Shown here one piece after another: positions 23,931 through 33,023 of a stretch of 64,000 bases of DNA. How positions within the stretch are numbered: position 1 is the first letter of the stretch; each line of letters opens with the position of its first letter. The position numbers were made by a program, and so were the translations under genes. Source of the stretch: Streptomyces sp. NBC_01549. Lineage in GTDB: Bacteria > Actinomycetota > Actinomycetes > Streptomycetales > Streptomycetaceae. The stretch is from contig NZ_JAPEPW010000005.1 of NCBI RefSeq assembly GCF_026339955.1, positions 1-64,000 on the forward strand. Reading direction: 5' to 3'. The notes beneath the pieces were generated by a model. That model saw nothing but the letters and a program-made list of their open reading frames with translations, did not search any database and was not told where the DNA came from.

Positions 23931-26663
23931 GTGTTCCGTCCAGACCGCGCGACCCTGCGTTCGGCTGGCTTCGTCGTCCTGCTCACCGGCGTGTTCCTCC
24001 TGGTGAACAGCCAGGTCGTGTACGCGGCCAGCAGTAACAGCGAGACCGGAGACCTGCTCGCCCCGCTGAACATCTACTCGTCCGAGGGTGTACCGATCGA
24101 CGGATACGACCTGAACGCCGAGGGCGGATCCATCGTCGCCTTCAAGACGCAGGCCCTCTCCTTCGCCCTGTCCGGCGTGTTCACCCTGATCCGGCTGCTG
24201 GTCGGCCTGGCAGGGTGGGCGATCGAGGTCGCCTTCAGGTTCCCGCTGCTGAAGATCCTCACCCGCCCCGCGCAGAAGGTCGCCGACACCTACGACAACG
24301 TGGTCGTCGACACCCTCGGGCTGAAAGGTCTCTTGCTCGCCTGGGCGTTTGTCTTCGCAGGATTCATGATCGTACGCGGGCGGGTCGGGCGCGGCCTGGG
24401 CGAAATCTTTCTCACCCTGCTCATCGCGGCGTTCGCCGCTTCGGCTCTCATCCGTCCCGACACGCTGCTCTCCCAGGACGGACCGCTGGGGCAGTCCCAG
24501 CAGGTGGCCGCCGAGGTCGCCCAGCAGAGCGTCAACTCCTACGACTGGGGCGGCAAGCTCGCCAGCTACGACCCATGCGCCGGGATGGCCGGCAACGCCG
24601 AGATCAAGTGCGAGGAACGTGAAGGCGAAGGACCGGTCTCCTCAACTGAAGTGGCCCGTCCCATCCAGGACAGCATCACCAACGCGCTGATCGTCAAGCC
24701 GTACATGCTGCTGCAGTACGGGCGCATCCTCGATCCGGCCAAGGACTCCGACCGCAAGGCCTACGCCGTCCATCTGAAGTGGATCACCGGCGGGTACATG
24801 CCCAGCTCGGCCACCTCGGACAAGGCGAAGGACGCCTGCAGACTGATCCACGGGCCGGGCAAGAAGTACTGCGAGCGCGGCGTCGACGACAAACCGCCCA
24901 GCAGCGACGATCTCCCGACGCTCACCCCCGGAGGCGAACTCCTCGACGCGTCCAACGCAATCGTTACCGACGAGGACCAGGCGTTCGCCGCGTTCCTCGC
25001 CGACATGAAGAAGGCCGGCCCGGTCGGGAAGTCGTGCGCCGCCTACGCGGAGAAGCCCACCTGGTGGCGGGTCGGCGGAGCCTTCCTGCTGCTGATCGCT
25101 GCACTGTTCATCTGCGGCATGCTCCTGTCGAGCGCCATCGTGCTGCTCGGCACCCAGGGCATCTGCGCTGCCGCGGCGGCCGTCGGCGGCGTCACCTTCG
25201 TCGCGGGCATGCTGCCCGGACCCGCACGCCAGAGCGTGTGGAAGTGGCTGTCCATTTGGGGCATCGCGGTCCTGGCCGTGGTCGGGATCTGCGCGTTCAT
25301 CCCGTTCTTCGGCATCGCCATCGACGCCACCATCACCAACGGGCCCGACCTGATGGTGGAACGGATCCTGCTCATCGACGTCCTCGCGATCGCCGGTGCG
25401 GCCGGACACCGCAGGCTCTTGACCGGCATCACCTCCTTTGGCCGACGCATGGCCATGCGCATGCGCTACGCCAAGGTCGGCGGCACCCACATGCCCGGCG
25501 ACACCTCCGAGCTCGGCGCCGCGCTCGCCATGAACTCCCCCGCCGCGATGGGCGGATACGGCGGCGGTCTGCGCGCCTTCACCGGCGGCGGGGGCGGCAG
25601 GTTCGGGCTGCTCGGCACCCGCCAGCGGCTGATGGGCGCGCTCACCTCGTTGTTCGACGGTGCGGGCATGCCGGTGGACACCGGCGGGATCCTCGCCGAT
25701 GCCACGGCCGAAGCCGGTCGCGGGCTGGCCCCGCTGACCGCGGCCGCGGCCGTGGGCGGGCTGGGCGCACGGCTCGGCGCCAAGGGCGCGCACTGGCTGC
25801 TGATCGGCCGCCGGCCGGATCGGGAGCAGTTGGCCAAGTGGCGCAAGCCCACCGCCGACGGCGACCCGGGAGCGGGGGGAGGCGGGCCGTCGGACGGCGG
25901 GGACGGTGGTCCAGGCGGCACTGGGCCGCGTCGGCCCGGAGGGCCGCCCGACCGGTATCGCAACGAGCAGGGGCAGGTCGTCGACCGCAACACCGGCCAG
26001 GTGCTGCACGACCAGAGCAGCGACCGCACTCTGCTGTCGACCCGGGCCCACAACCGGCTGGTGCGCTTCCGCGGGTACCGCATCCTGAACCGTGGGGGCC
26101 GGGCCGCGTACGGGGCGACGGTCGGCCTGCCGGCCAACGTCCGCCGGGCGCGGTCGGGTGGCTCGCGCTATTCCCAGGACGCCCGCCAGCAGGTGCGGGT
26201 GTGGGGCAACACCGTCCGCGAGGACGGCCGGGCCTGGGGAGACACGAGGCGTCATGTGTCCCGGGTCGTCCGGGAGAACAGCGACGCCAGCGGACCAGGC
26301 CCGTTCGCCAGCCGTCGGCTGCCGACCGCAGCCACACCGGCCGCCACTCCCCGGCCGGCACCCCGTCCTCGGCCTGCGCCGTCGGGCCGTCCGGCCCCTG
26401 CCCCCGCACGGCCCACTCCGTCTGCGGGCGGTCCCACGACACCTCCGCCCCCGGCACCGCTCCCGCGCCGTAACGGCCCTGCGCCGCAGCCTCGGTCCGA
26501 TCTCGGCAGGCCGGTTCTTCCGGGGGTGGGCAGAGCACGCAACCGGGCGCGCGAGGAGGCACGGGACCGGATGCAGGAACTGATGCGGCGGACCGCGCCC
26601 GAGGCCGAACGCCTGCGCCAGGAGCGGGCCCGGCGGCGGAACGAGGACGGTGAAGAGGAGTGA
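23931..26663 (+). CDS. large polytopic conjugation membrane protein (VirB6/TrbL-like)
   Basis: This is a 910-residue protein from GTG 23931, one base after the previous stop. A signal-like helix (GFVVLLTGVFLLVNSQVVYA) is followed by several membrane helices (about 65-90, 130-190, and five between about 375 and 500). The external loop carries ACRLIHGPGKKYCERG. From about 620 the protein is Gly/Pro/Arg-rich and disordered. This layout is that of VirB6/TrbL-type channel proteins in actinobacterial systems. It overlaps the next gene by four bases. Confidence 0.8.
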   Translation: MFRPDRATLRSAGFVVLLTGVFLLVNSQVVYAASSNSETGDLLAPLNIYSSEGVPIDGYDLNAEGGSIVAFKTQALSFALSGVFTLIRLLVGLAGWAIEVAFRFPLLKILTRPAQKVADTYDNVVVDTLGLKGLLLAWAFVFAGFMIVRGRVGRGLGEIFLTLLIAAFAASALIRPDTLLSQDGPLGQSQQVAAEVAQQSVNSYDWGGKLASYDPCAGMAGNAEIKCEEREGEGPVSSTEVARPIQDSITNALIVKPYMLLQYGRILDPAKDSDRKAYAVHLKWITGGYMPSSATSDKAKDACRLIHGPGKKYCERGVDDKPPSSDDLPTLTPGGELLDASNAIVTDEDQAFAAFLADMKKAGPVGKSCAAYAEKPTWWRVGGAFLLLIAALFICGMLLSSAIVLLGTQGICAAAAAVGGVTFVAGMLPGPARQSVWKWLSIWGIAVLAVVGICAFIPFFGIAIDATITNGPDLMVERILLIDVLAIAGAAGHRRLLTGITSFGRRMAMRMRYAKVGGTHMPGDTSELGAALAMNSPAAMGGYGGGLRAFTGGGGGRFGLLGTRQRLMGALTSLFDGAGMPVDTGGILADATAEAGRGLAPLTAAAAVGGLGARLGAKGAHWLLIGRRPDREQLAKWRKPTADGDPGAGGGGPSDGGDGGPGGTGPRRPGGPPDRYRNEQGQVVDRNTGQVLHDQSSDRTLLSTRAHNRLVRFRGYRILNRGGRAAYGATVGLPANVRRARSGGSRYSQDARQQVRVWGNTVREDGRAWGDTRRHVSRVVRENSDASGPGPFASRRLPTAATPAATPRPAPRPRPAPSGRPAPAPARPTPSAGGPTTPPPPAPLPRRNGPAPQPRSDLGRPVLPGVGRARNRAREEARDRMQELMRRTAPEAERLRQERARRRNEDGEEE

Positions 26664-27811
26664 GCCGGCCTGGACGCCGCGTCCGGCGGTGGGGATGTGT
26701 GGTGGTGCTGCTGATGTTTGCTGCCGTGTGCTGTGCCGCGCCGGTCGGGAACGCGATCAGCGCGTACGTCGCGCTGAAGACGGGTGCCCAGGACGACGGC
26801 GGGATCGCCGAGGGTGGCAGCGCCGCGGACATCCCTCCCCGGATGCTGACCGCCTACAAGAAGGCCGTCCAGCAGGTCGGGAAGTACGTGCCCAAGTGCC
26901 AGGGCATGCGCTGGCCGATCCTGGCCGGGATCGCCAAGGTCGAGTCCAACCACGCCATCGGCCACAACGTCGCCAACAACGGTGACATCACCCCGAAGAT
27001 CTACGGAGTGCTCCTCAACGGCTCCGGAGCCGGCGGCAACACCACAGTCTTCCCGGACACCGACAACGGCAAGTGGGACGGCACCGCGAACGGGGAGCGC
27101 GCCGTCGGTCCCTTCCAGTTCATGCCCTCCACCTGGGAGTCGACCGGGAAGGACGGCAACGGCGACAAGACGGCAGATCCGCACAACGCCGACGACGCTG
27201 CCCTCGGCGCCGCCGTCTACCTGTGCGGCAACGGCCGTGATCTCACCCAGCGTTCGCAGCTCAAGGCCGCGATCCTGCAGTACAACCACTCCGACGAATA
27301 CGTGACCAACGTCCTGGGGTGGATCGACCAGTACACGGCGGCCGCCAAGGACCCGGACCTGAAGAACGTCACGGGCAAGGTCCGCACCGTCATCGAGGCC
27401 GCGCTCTCCCAGCGGGGTGTCCCGTACTCCTGGGGCGGCGGCAACGCGAGCGGCAAGTCCTACGGGGTCTGTTGCTCGCCGAGTGGCAAGAGCGGCGCGA
27501 AGATCAAGGGCTTCGACTGCTCCGGGCTGACCCAGTACGCGTACGCGAGGGCCGGTATCAGCCTGCCGCGCGTCGCGGCCTCCCAGGCCGGTGTCGGTCA
27601 GCGGATCCCGGCCAGTCTCGGCCCGCTCGCGCTCAAGGCCGGTGACCTTGTCTTCTTCGCCACCGCCCCCGGCCACGATTCCACGATCTATCACGTCGGG
27701 ATCTACCTGGGCAGTGGACAGATGGTCAACGCCGCCCGCCCGGGCACCGTGGTGCGCCTGGACGCCGTCAACACGATGTCCGGCTATGCGGGGGGAGCAC
27801 GGCTGCTGTGA
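26660..27811 (+). CDS. bifunctional lytic transglycosylase / NlpC-P60 peptidase
   Basis: This is a 383-residue exported hydrolase with an N-terminal signal anchor (VVVLLMFAAVCCAAPVG). The first domain is an SLT-type transglycosylase: catalytic Glu95 in KVESNHAIG, then AVGPFQFMPSTW and LCGNGRDL. The second is NlpC/P60 with Cys287 (FDCSGLTQYAYA) and His345 (YHVGIYLG). It opens the cell wall for the channel, as VirB1/TcpG proteins do. GTGA overlaps bind it to its neighbours. Confidence 0.92.
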   Translation: MSRPGRRVRRWGCVVVLLMFAAVCCAAPVGNAISAYVALKTGAQDDGGIAEGGSAADIPPRMLTAYKKAVQQVGKYVPKCQGMRWPILAGIAKVESNHAIGHNVANNGDITPKIYGVLLNGSGAGGNTTVFPDTDNGKWDGTANGERAVGPFQFMPSTWESTGKDGNGDKTADPHNADDAALGAAVYLCGNGRDLTQRSQLKAAILQYNHSDEYVTNVLGWIDQYTAAAKDPDLKNVTGKVRTVIEAALSQRGVPYSWGGGNASGKSYGVCCSPSGKSGAKIKGFDCSGLTQYAYARAGISLPRVAASQAGVGQRIPASLGPLALKAGDLVFFATAPGHDSTIYHVGIYLGSGQMVNAARPGTVVRLDAVNTMSGYAGGARLL

Positions 27812-28452
27812 CCACCGCCCCACGCTCACCGCGTCTGCTGTTGCTGAGCACCGTCATGCTCGCCGTCGCCGGCATCGCCTTGCTGGGCGTGCCGCACGGC
27901 CAGGAGTCCCCGGCAGCGGTGACAGCGACGGACTCGCGCGCGGCCACGGATCTGTCATCAGCGGCCGCTGTGCCTCGTGTAGGCAAGCCGACCGCCGACA
28001 CGGCTCCCTCCACGACGCCCGCCACATCGACACCCTCGGTCCACGAGTCCGCTCTGCCGCCGCACGGCGAGGGCGTCGCCGGCGACCGGGCCGTCCAACA
28101 GAACCTGGAAGCAGCCTGGCCTGCCGACCTTCCCGCCGACGACGAGGGGCAGTTGCTCACCGCCGGACGCGCACTGCTGCGCGCGGACGCCACCGGAGTC
28201 GGCCGCGCGAAGTGGCCCACGATCTTTCCCGACTCTGGCGGGGCGGTGGCCCCGGCGTTCGCCACCGACCGCTTCCGCGTCCAGGCCGCGATCGCCCGCC
28301 GCGACGGCGGCCCCAACAAGGCGGTGGTCCATCTGGTGTGGGCCGGCACCGACCGCGGCGGCACCTTCACCGACCTCCGCATCACCGACTGGTTCTTCAC
28401 CCGCACCATCAAGAAGGGAACAGCGACGTGGACTCCGCAGCCCCGTACCTGA
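27808..28452 (+). CDS. membrane-anchored transfer accessory protein
   Basis: This is a 214-residue protein from GTG 27808, overlapping the upstream stop. It has one N-terminal helix (LLLSTVMLAVAGIALLGVP), a long Thr/Ser/Pro-rich linker, then a compact domain (AAWPADLPADDEGQLLTAG, KAVVHLVWAGTDRGGTFTDL). It resembles conjugation-system proteins with an external NTF2-like fold, but I cannot name a family. It overlaps the VirD4-like gene by 25 bases. Confidence 0.68.
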   Translation: MTTAPRSPRLLLLSTVMLAVAGIALLGVPHGQESPAAVTATDSRAATDLSSAAAVPRVGKPTADTAPSTTPATSTPSVHESALPPHGEGVAGDRAVQQNLEAAWPADLPADDEGQLLTAGRALLRADATGVGRAKWPTIFPDSGGAVAPAFATDRFRVQAAIARRDGGPNKAVVHLVWAGTDRGGTFTDLRITDWFFTRTIKKGTATWTPQPRT

Positions 28453-31058
28453 CGGACCGGGCCGATGACACGGCCGCTGGGCAGGTACTCGGCCTGTTCA
28501 CCGGCCTGATCGACGCCGTCGACTGGCTCTACGACCACTGGTATCTGCTCGCCGGGGCCATCGCCGTGTGCTGGGGCGTGGGCGAGTGGGTGGTACGTCG
28601 GCTCGCGGCGCGGGCCTCGGCCGAGCGGATGGCCCTGGAGCTTGTCTCCAACCGGCACTTCGACCCGAGTCTGGAGGAGATCTTTAGGCGCGGTGTCCAG
28701 CTCGCCCGTGCGTCCACGGCGATGCCCTGGTGGGCGCCCCGTCGGGCGAAGGCCGTGCAGATCCGGCTGCGCGCGGACGGCAGTACGCCGTTGCGCTACC
28801 GCATCGAGGGCCCGGCGGGCGGTGAACGGCTGCTGTCCATCACTCCGTTCGGGCCGGACATCACCGTCAACCGGGCCCGGCCGATCGTCGACGAACCGCG
28901 GACGCACACCGTGCGCGCCGAGTTCATCCTGCGCGGCAAGCTCATCTCTCCGCTGCGCGAGGTGCCGCTCAACCCCGACCCGCTCCAGCCTCTCGTCGAT
29001 GCCGTGTCCGACCTGCGGGCCGAGCTCGGCGACCTCGCCGAGATACGGCTCGACATTCAGCGCGCCCCGAAGTGGGCCCTGCGGGCGCGCCGCCTGCAGC
29101 TGATGAGCAATGCGCGCCGGTCGGAGCGCCGGGAGGCCCAGCGGGCCGCGCGCTGGCTGCGGCAGGACGCCAGCGGCATCGAGGACTCCTGGGGCGGGCA
29201 GCTGCAGCAGCTCCTCAGTGACAAACCCGGCTCAGGTGGTGGGCGGCGGCTGGTGATGCCACCGGTGCCCCGCCGGGTCGAGCCGGCCGAAGCGCTGGGC
29301 AAGCTCGCCGAGGACGACCACCTGGTGCGCGTGCAGCTGCTCGTGCTGTGCGCCTCGAACACCGAGGGCCGCGCGCAGGCCCGCCTCGCCCAACTCCAGG
29401 CTGCGTTCGATGTGTTCGGCGGCCGCTCCCGGTGGGCGATGCGCGGCTGGCGGCTGGGTCCGTGGCGGATCGGCGCCGACCACTGGCCCACCCGGCACGG
29501 CTTCGAGCGCCGCTGGAATCTGGGGCACTGCCAGCCGCCGCGCGCGAACTGGGTGAGGCTGGAGGAGCTCACTGGACTGCTCAAGCCCCCGACCGTCAAC
29601 TGCCGTCTGCCGGTGCTCGCCGGGGACCTGCCGACTTTCGCCTTCGGCGAGAGCGAGTTGCTGCTGCAGGGCATCTACCGGGGGCCGGACGGCCGGGAAC
29701 GGCTGGTCGCCACGTACGCCGAGGAGACCCTGTTCGAGGTCGGGACGGGCAAGGCGGGCGGCGGCAAGACCGAGCGGGCCCTGGCGCAGGCGATCGGCTG
29801 GGCGCACGCGGGCGGCGGGCTGGTCTTCGTCGACCCGCACCGCGACTCCTGGCCGCGGGCTCTGCCGTTCCTCGCCCACGACCCTCTGATGCCGCGGATC
29901 GCGCTGGTCGACCTCAACGGTCTCGGCCCCAACCCGCGGGTGAGCTCGTGGAATCCGCTCGGCATGCACCACGGGCAGGCGGCGCACGAGGTCGTCGAGG
30001 CGATCACCGACGCCTACGCCTCCGCACTGGCCTGGGACGACGCGACCGCTCCGCGCGCGCTCACCATCCTCACCGCCGCGCTCGCCGTCCTGGTCACCGT
30101 CAACGAGGCGGCCTGCCAGGCCGGGCAGCCCGAGGACCAGGCCACGATCTTCCACGTCCGGGCCCTGCTGACCGACGCGCCGTTCCGGAAGGCGGCGCTC
30201 GCCGCGGTGGCGGGCCGGCTCGATGAGGAAACCCGCGCGTGGTGGAAGGCAGTGTTCCCGACCTTGCCGCCCGACGCGTTCGCCGTGGTCCTCAACCCGA
30301 TCGCCCGTCTCGCCGCCAACCCCGTCACCCGCGGATTCCTTGGCCAGCCGGTCGGCGCCTACAACATCCGCACCGCGATGGACTCCAAGATGATCGTGTG
30401 GGTGTGCCCGGGCGGGAACGGGCCCACCGACCGTCTGCTGACCGCGCTGCTCGCCCGCGACTTGCTGCGGGCCGCGCGCTCTAGGCGTGACACGCCCGAG
30501 GACAGGCGGGTGCCGTTCCGCCCGTACTTCGACGAGCTGATCACCCTGACCGGCGCGGCCCCGGAGACCATCGCCTCGATGTTCGAGGATCTCCGCAAGT
30601 ACCGGTGCCACGTCCACGGCATGACCCAGTTGCTGTCCCGCCTGCCCACCCCGGTTCGGCTGTCCCTGGTACAGAACGCGTCCACGCTGGCCACCACCGC
30701 CGGATCGAAATCCGCGATCGCGCCGATCACCGCCGAGTGGGGCGACAACCCGAGCCCGGACCGGGTCGCCACCATGGAGCGCTTCGAGCACTTCGTCTCC
30801 ATGAACGTGCACGGACGCCGCATCGGGCCCATCCAGTTGCGTGGACCCCATCTCGACGACGTCTTCGCCGCCCAGGCCCGCCCGAAGGACGTCCCTGCAC
30901 TGGAGCGGGCCGCGCTCGCGAATGCCCAGGCGCTCCCGCTGGACCAGCTCACCGAGCGCGCCTCCAGGCAGCTCGGTCGTGTCGCCGCCTTCCTCGGCGC
31001 GCACGCTCCTGCCGGCGCCGCCGCTGTCCACCTGTCGAAGGAAAACGAATGGAACTGA
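28428..31058 (+). CDS. VirD4/TraG-type coupling ATPase
   Basis: This is an 876-residue protein. GTG 28428 is chosen because AAGAAGGGAA lies just before it and a membrane segment follows (DHWYLLAGAIAVCWGVGEWV). Walker A is GTGKAGGGKT at 439-448, followed by FVDPHRDSW. A Walker-B-like FDELITL is near 701, and HVHGMTQLLSRL follows. It matches coupling proteins and the related TraM-recognition ATPases that bring DNA to the channel. It ends ten bases inside the next gene. Confidence 0.85.
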   Translation: MDSAAPYLTDRADDTAAGQVLGLFTGLIDAVDWLYDHWYLLAGAIAVCWGVGEWVVRRLAARASAERMALELVSNRHFDPSLEEIFRRGVQLARASTAMPWWAPRRAKAVQIRLRADGSTPLRYRIEGPAGGERLLSITPFGPDITVNRARPIVDEPRTHTVRAEFILRGKLISPLREVPLNPDPLQPLVDAVSDLRAELGDLAEIRLDIQRAPKWALRARRLQLMSNARRSERREAQRAARWLRQDASGIEDSWGGQLQQLLSDKPGSGGGRRLVMPPVPRRVEPAEALGKLAEDDHLVRVQLLVLCASNTEGRAQARLAQLQAAFDVFGGRSRWAMRGWRLGPWRIGADHWPTRHGFERRWNLGHCQPPRANWVRLEELTGLLKPPTVNCRLPVLAGDLPTFAFGESELLLQGIYRGPDGRERLVATYAEETLFEVGTGKAGGGKTERALAQAIGWAHAGGGLVFVDPHRDSWPRALPFLAHDPLMPRIALVDLNGLGPNPRVSSWNPLGMHHGQAAHEVVEAITDAYASALAWDDATAPRALTILTAALAVLVTVNEAACQAGQPEDQATIFHVRALLTDAPFRKAALAAVAGRLDEETRAWWKAVFPTLPPDAFAVVLNPIARLAANPVTRGFLGQPVGAYNIRTAMDSKMIVWVCPGGNGPTDRLLTALLARDLLRAARSRRDTPEDRRVPFRPYFDELITLTGAAPETIASMFEDLRKYRCHVHGMTQLLSRLPTPVRLSLVQNASTLATTAGSKSAIAPITAEWGDNPSPDRVATMERFEHFVSMNVHGRRIGPIQLRGPHLDDVFAAQARPKDVPALERAALANAQALPLDQLTERASRQLGRVAAFLGAHAPAGAAAVHLSKENEWN

Positions 31059-31963
31059 CCACCGCCCAGCCCAAGGACCGTACGCCGGCGGGCTTCACGC
31101 CCAGCCCCGTGGAGCCTCTCGTGCATCAGCTCCTGGCCACGCTCGCCCAGCACCGCATGGCCTCCACCCATCAGCTGCATGTTCTCCTGCGGCCCGACCG
31201 TTCCCGCCAGTCGGTCTCGGAGCGGCTGAACCAGCTGCTCGGCGAGCGCCTGGTCGACTTCGTCGTGCTGCCCCAGTCGAACCGCAGCCGGGTCTGGTAC
31301 CTCACGCCGAAGGGCGCACGCCTGACGAGGGACTGGCCCGCGCTGCGCGGCCGCCCGCCGTATCCGATCACCTCGGCCACGGCCGCCTCCCTGAAGACCC
31401 CGCACACCCTGACCGTCCTGCGCACCCACCTGGAGTTCGTCGCCGATGCCCGCCGCCGCGGTGACGAGCACGGTCACCTCGACTGGACGCCTGAGGTGTT
31501 CCACGCGATCGGCGACGGCGAGAAGGTCGTGGCCGACGCGGTCATGCACTACACCCTCATCGACGGCCAACAGCGGCGGAAGCTGCGGGCCTTCGTCGAG
31601 GTCGACCGGGCCACCATGAGCAGCGAACGCCTCGCGGCCAAGCTGATCGAGTACGCGAGGTTGTGGACGTACGAACCGCAGCCTGTCGGCCGGCGCCGAC
31701 AGCAGACCGGGCCCGGGTGGCTGCGCTGGTACCCGGTATTCCCCCGGGTCCTGTTCGTGCTGACCGGCGCTGGACGCCAGGCGATGGACAACCGGATCAG
31801 CGACCTCAAGGCCATGGTCGCCCATCATCCGCTCGTGGCTGAGTTGGCCCGCGAGGTGCCGCTGGGGGCGGTCGTCCTGGAGGACCTGGCGGAGCACGGC
31901 GCCACCTCTGACGTGTGGGTTCGGCTGGCTGACGGCGAGCCCCGCCCGTGGACCGAGCTGTGA
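31049..31963 (+). CDS. replication-relaxation family protein
   Basis: This is a 304-residue protein from ATG 31049 (GAAGGAAAACGA upstream). An N-terminal winged helix (LATLAQHRMASTHQLHVLL, then RQSVSERLNQLLGERLV, VWYLTPKGARL) is followed by a nuclease-like core: LDWTPEVFHAI, RAFVEVDRATMSSERLAAKL, FPRVLFVLTG. This is the Replic_Relax (PF13814) pattern of actinobacterial plasmids. It is the last gene of the conjugation operon and the only relaxase-like candidate in the window. Nicking activity is not proved. Confidence 0.82.
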   Translation: MELTTAQPKDRTPAGFTPSPVEPLVHQLLATLAQHRMASTHQLHVLLRPDRSRQSVSERLNQLLGERLVDFVVLPQSNRSRVWYLTPKGARLTRDWPALRGRPPYPITSATAASLKTPHTLTVLRTHLEFVADARRRGDEHGHLDWTPEVFHAIGDGEKVVADAVMHYTLIDGQQRRKLRAFVEVDRATMSSERLAAKLIEYARLWTYEPQPVGRRRQQTGPGWLRWYPVFPRVLFVLTGAGRQAMDNRISDLKAMVAHHPLVAELAREVPLGAVVLEDLAEHGATSDVWVRLADGEPRPWTEL

Positions 31964-32019
31964 CGCACCGACACCTCCGTGACCGAATGTCGCAGCCTTG
32001 CAACTACACCCAAAACCCC

Positions 32020-32113
32020 TTGAGATTTGCTCAAGCGAACGCATAGTTTACTTCTGCACAACGAGACCCAAGCTCGACAGGCCTTGCTGTGCACGGACGT
32101 TAGGAGATGCTCC
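32020..32113 (+). promoter_or_regulatory. AT-rich promoter region with TTGAG-ATTTG-CTCAA dyad
   Basis: The gap 31964-32113 contains the dyad TTGAG-N5-CTCAA (32020-32034) and an AT-rich stretch, CGCATAGTTTAC (about 32039-32050), unlike its GC-rich surroundings. It precedes a ribosome-binding site TAGGAG at 32101. It probably holds the promoter of the following small gene and lipoproteins. Confidence 0.45.
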
Positions 32114-32341
32114 ATGCTGCAAGCTCCTGGTGAAGTTCGCACTGATGAAACGGCCATTGACGGCGGGTGGCCCGCCCGGGCACGCGACGTCTCGCACATC
32201 GGGGGCGCCTGCGTCGTCCAGGGGATCGGTGACTTCGACGTCGCCGACCTGAACACGGTGCGCCACCGATTCCCCGGCCGGCACGTCACCCTCGACGGCG
32301 ACGTGATCACGGTGTGGCCGCAGGCCCGGCAGCAGGAGTGA
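32114..32341 (+). CDS. small hypothetical protein
   Basis: This is a 75-residue acidic protein from ATG 32114 (TAGGAG seven bases upstream). Reading: MLQAPGEVRTDETAIDGGWP, then ACVVQGIGDFDVADLNTVRH and HVTLDGDVITVWP. The beta-rich second half resembles small STAS- or sensor-like folds, but no family is recognised. It starts the run of envelope genes after the conjugation operon. Confidence 0.55.
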   Translation: MLQAPGEVRTDETAIDGGWPARARDVSHIGGACVVQGIGDFDVADLNTVRHRFPGRHVTLDGDVITVWPQARQQE

Positions 32342-32440
32342 GACGTGCCCAGCCCTCCCCCGCCCAGTTCACCGTCGCCGGGACCGAAAGCGGTCAGGCG
32401 ATCGTCACCACTGGATCCGTCACCGAAAGGAAGCCGCCTC

Positions 32441-33010
32441 ATGACCAGTTGGGACACCACGGCGTTCGGCAGACGCCTCGCTGCGCTCGCGATCACCATC
32501 GGACTGGCCCTGGGGGTGGGGGCCTGCTCGGACGGCAGCCCGGAACAGGGCCGTGCATCGGCGTCCGCACCGGAAGCAGGCAGCGGCTCGGCGATGCGTG
32601 AGCAGTTGCAGACAGGAGCGCCGCTGGCCGAACTCCAGGGCCAGGGCGGCCTGTCCCTCACGATCACGTCCGCAGAGCGAGACCCGGCCGGATACCTCAC
32701 CGTCCGCGGGAACCTCAAGAACGACGGGGCCACCGTGGCCGTGGTCCCCGCCGAACTGCGGGGTGACGAGCTCCAGGTGCTCAGGACCGGACCGTCGCTG
32801 GGCGGCGCGACCCTCGTCGACTTCGCCCACAAGAAGCGCTACTACGTGCTGCGGGACACGGACGGCCGTCCCCTCACCACGACCGGCCTGTCCACGCTCA
32901 AGGGCGGCGAAAGCGCGTCCGTATTCATGCAGTTCCCCTCCCCCGCCTCGGACACGGTCGGATTCCAACTGCCGCTGTTCGACACCGCGAACATCAAGAT
33001 CGCTGGGTGA
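32441..33010 (+). CDS. lipoprotein of unknown function
   Basis: This is a 189-residue protein from ATG 32441 (CGAAAGG upstream). A signal peptide is followed by the lipobox LGVGAC, so Cys29 is probably lipidated, then a Ser/Ala/Gly linker. The body is beta-rich (LSLTITSAERDPAGYLTVRG, TLVDFAHKKRYYVLRDTDG, ESASVFMQFPSP), like DUF4352 or telomere-like immunoglobulin lipoproteins. Next to it lies an OmpA-like protein; the two may act together at the cell surface. Confidence 0.75.
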   Translation: MTSWDTTAFGRRLAALAITIGLALGVGACSDGSPEQGRASASAPEAGSGSAMREQLQTGAPLAELQGQGGLSLTITSAERDPAGYLTVRGNLKNDGATVAVVPAELRGDELQVLRTGPSLGGATLVDFAHKKRYYVLRDTDGRPLTTTGLSTLKGGESASVFMQFPSPASDTVGFQLPLFDTANIKIAG

Positions 33011-33023
33011 GGTGAGCTTCCGT

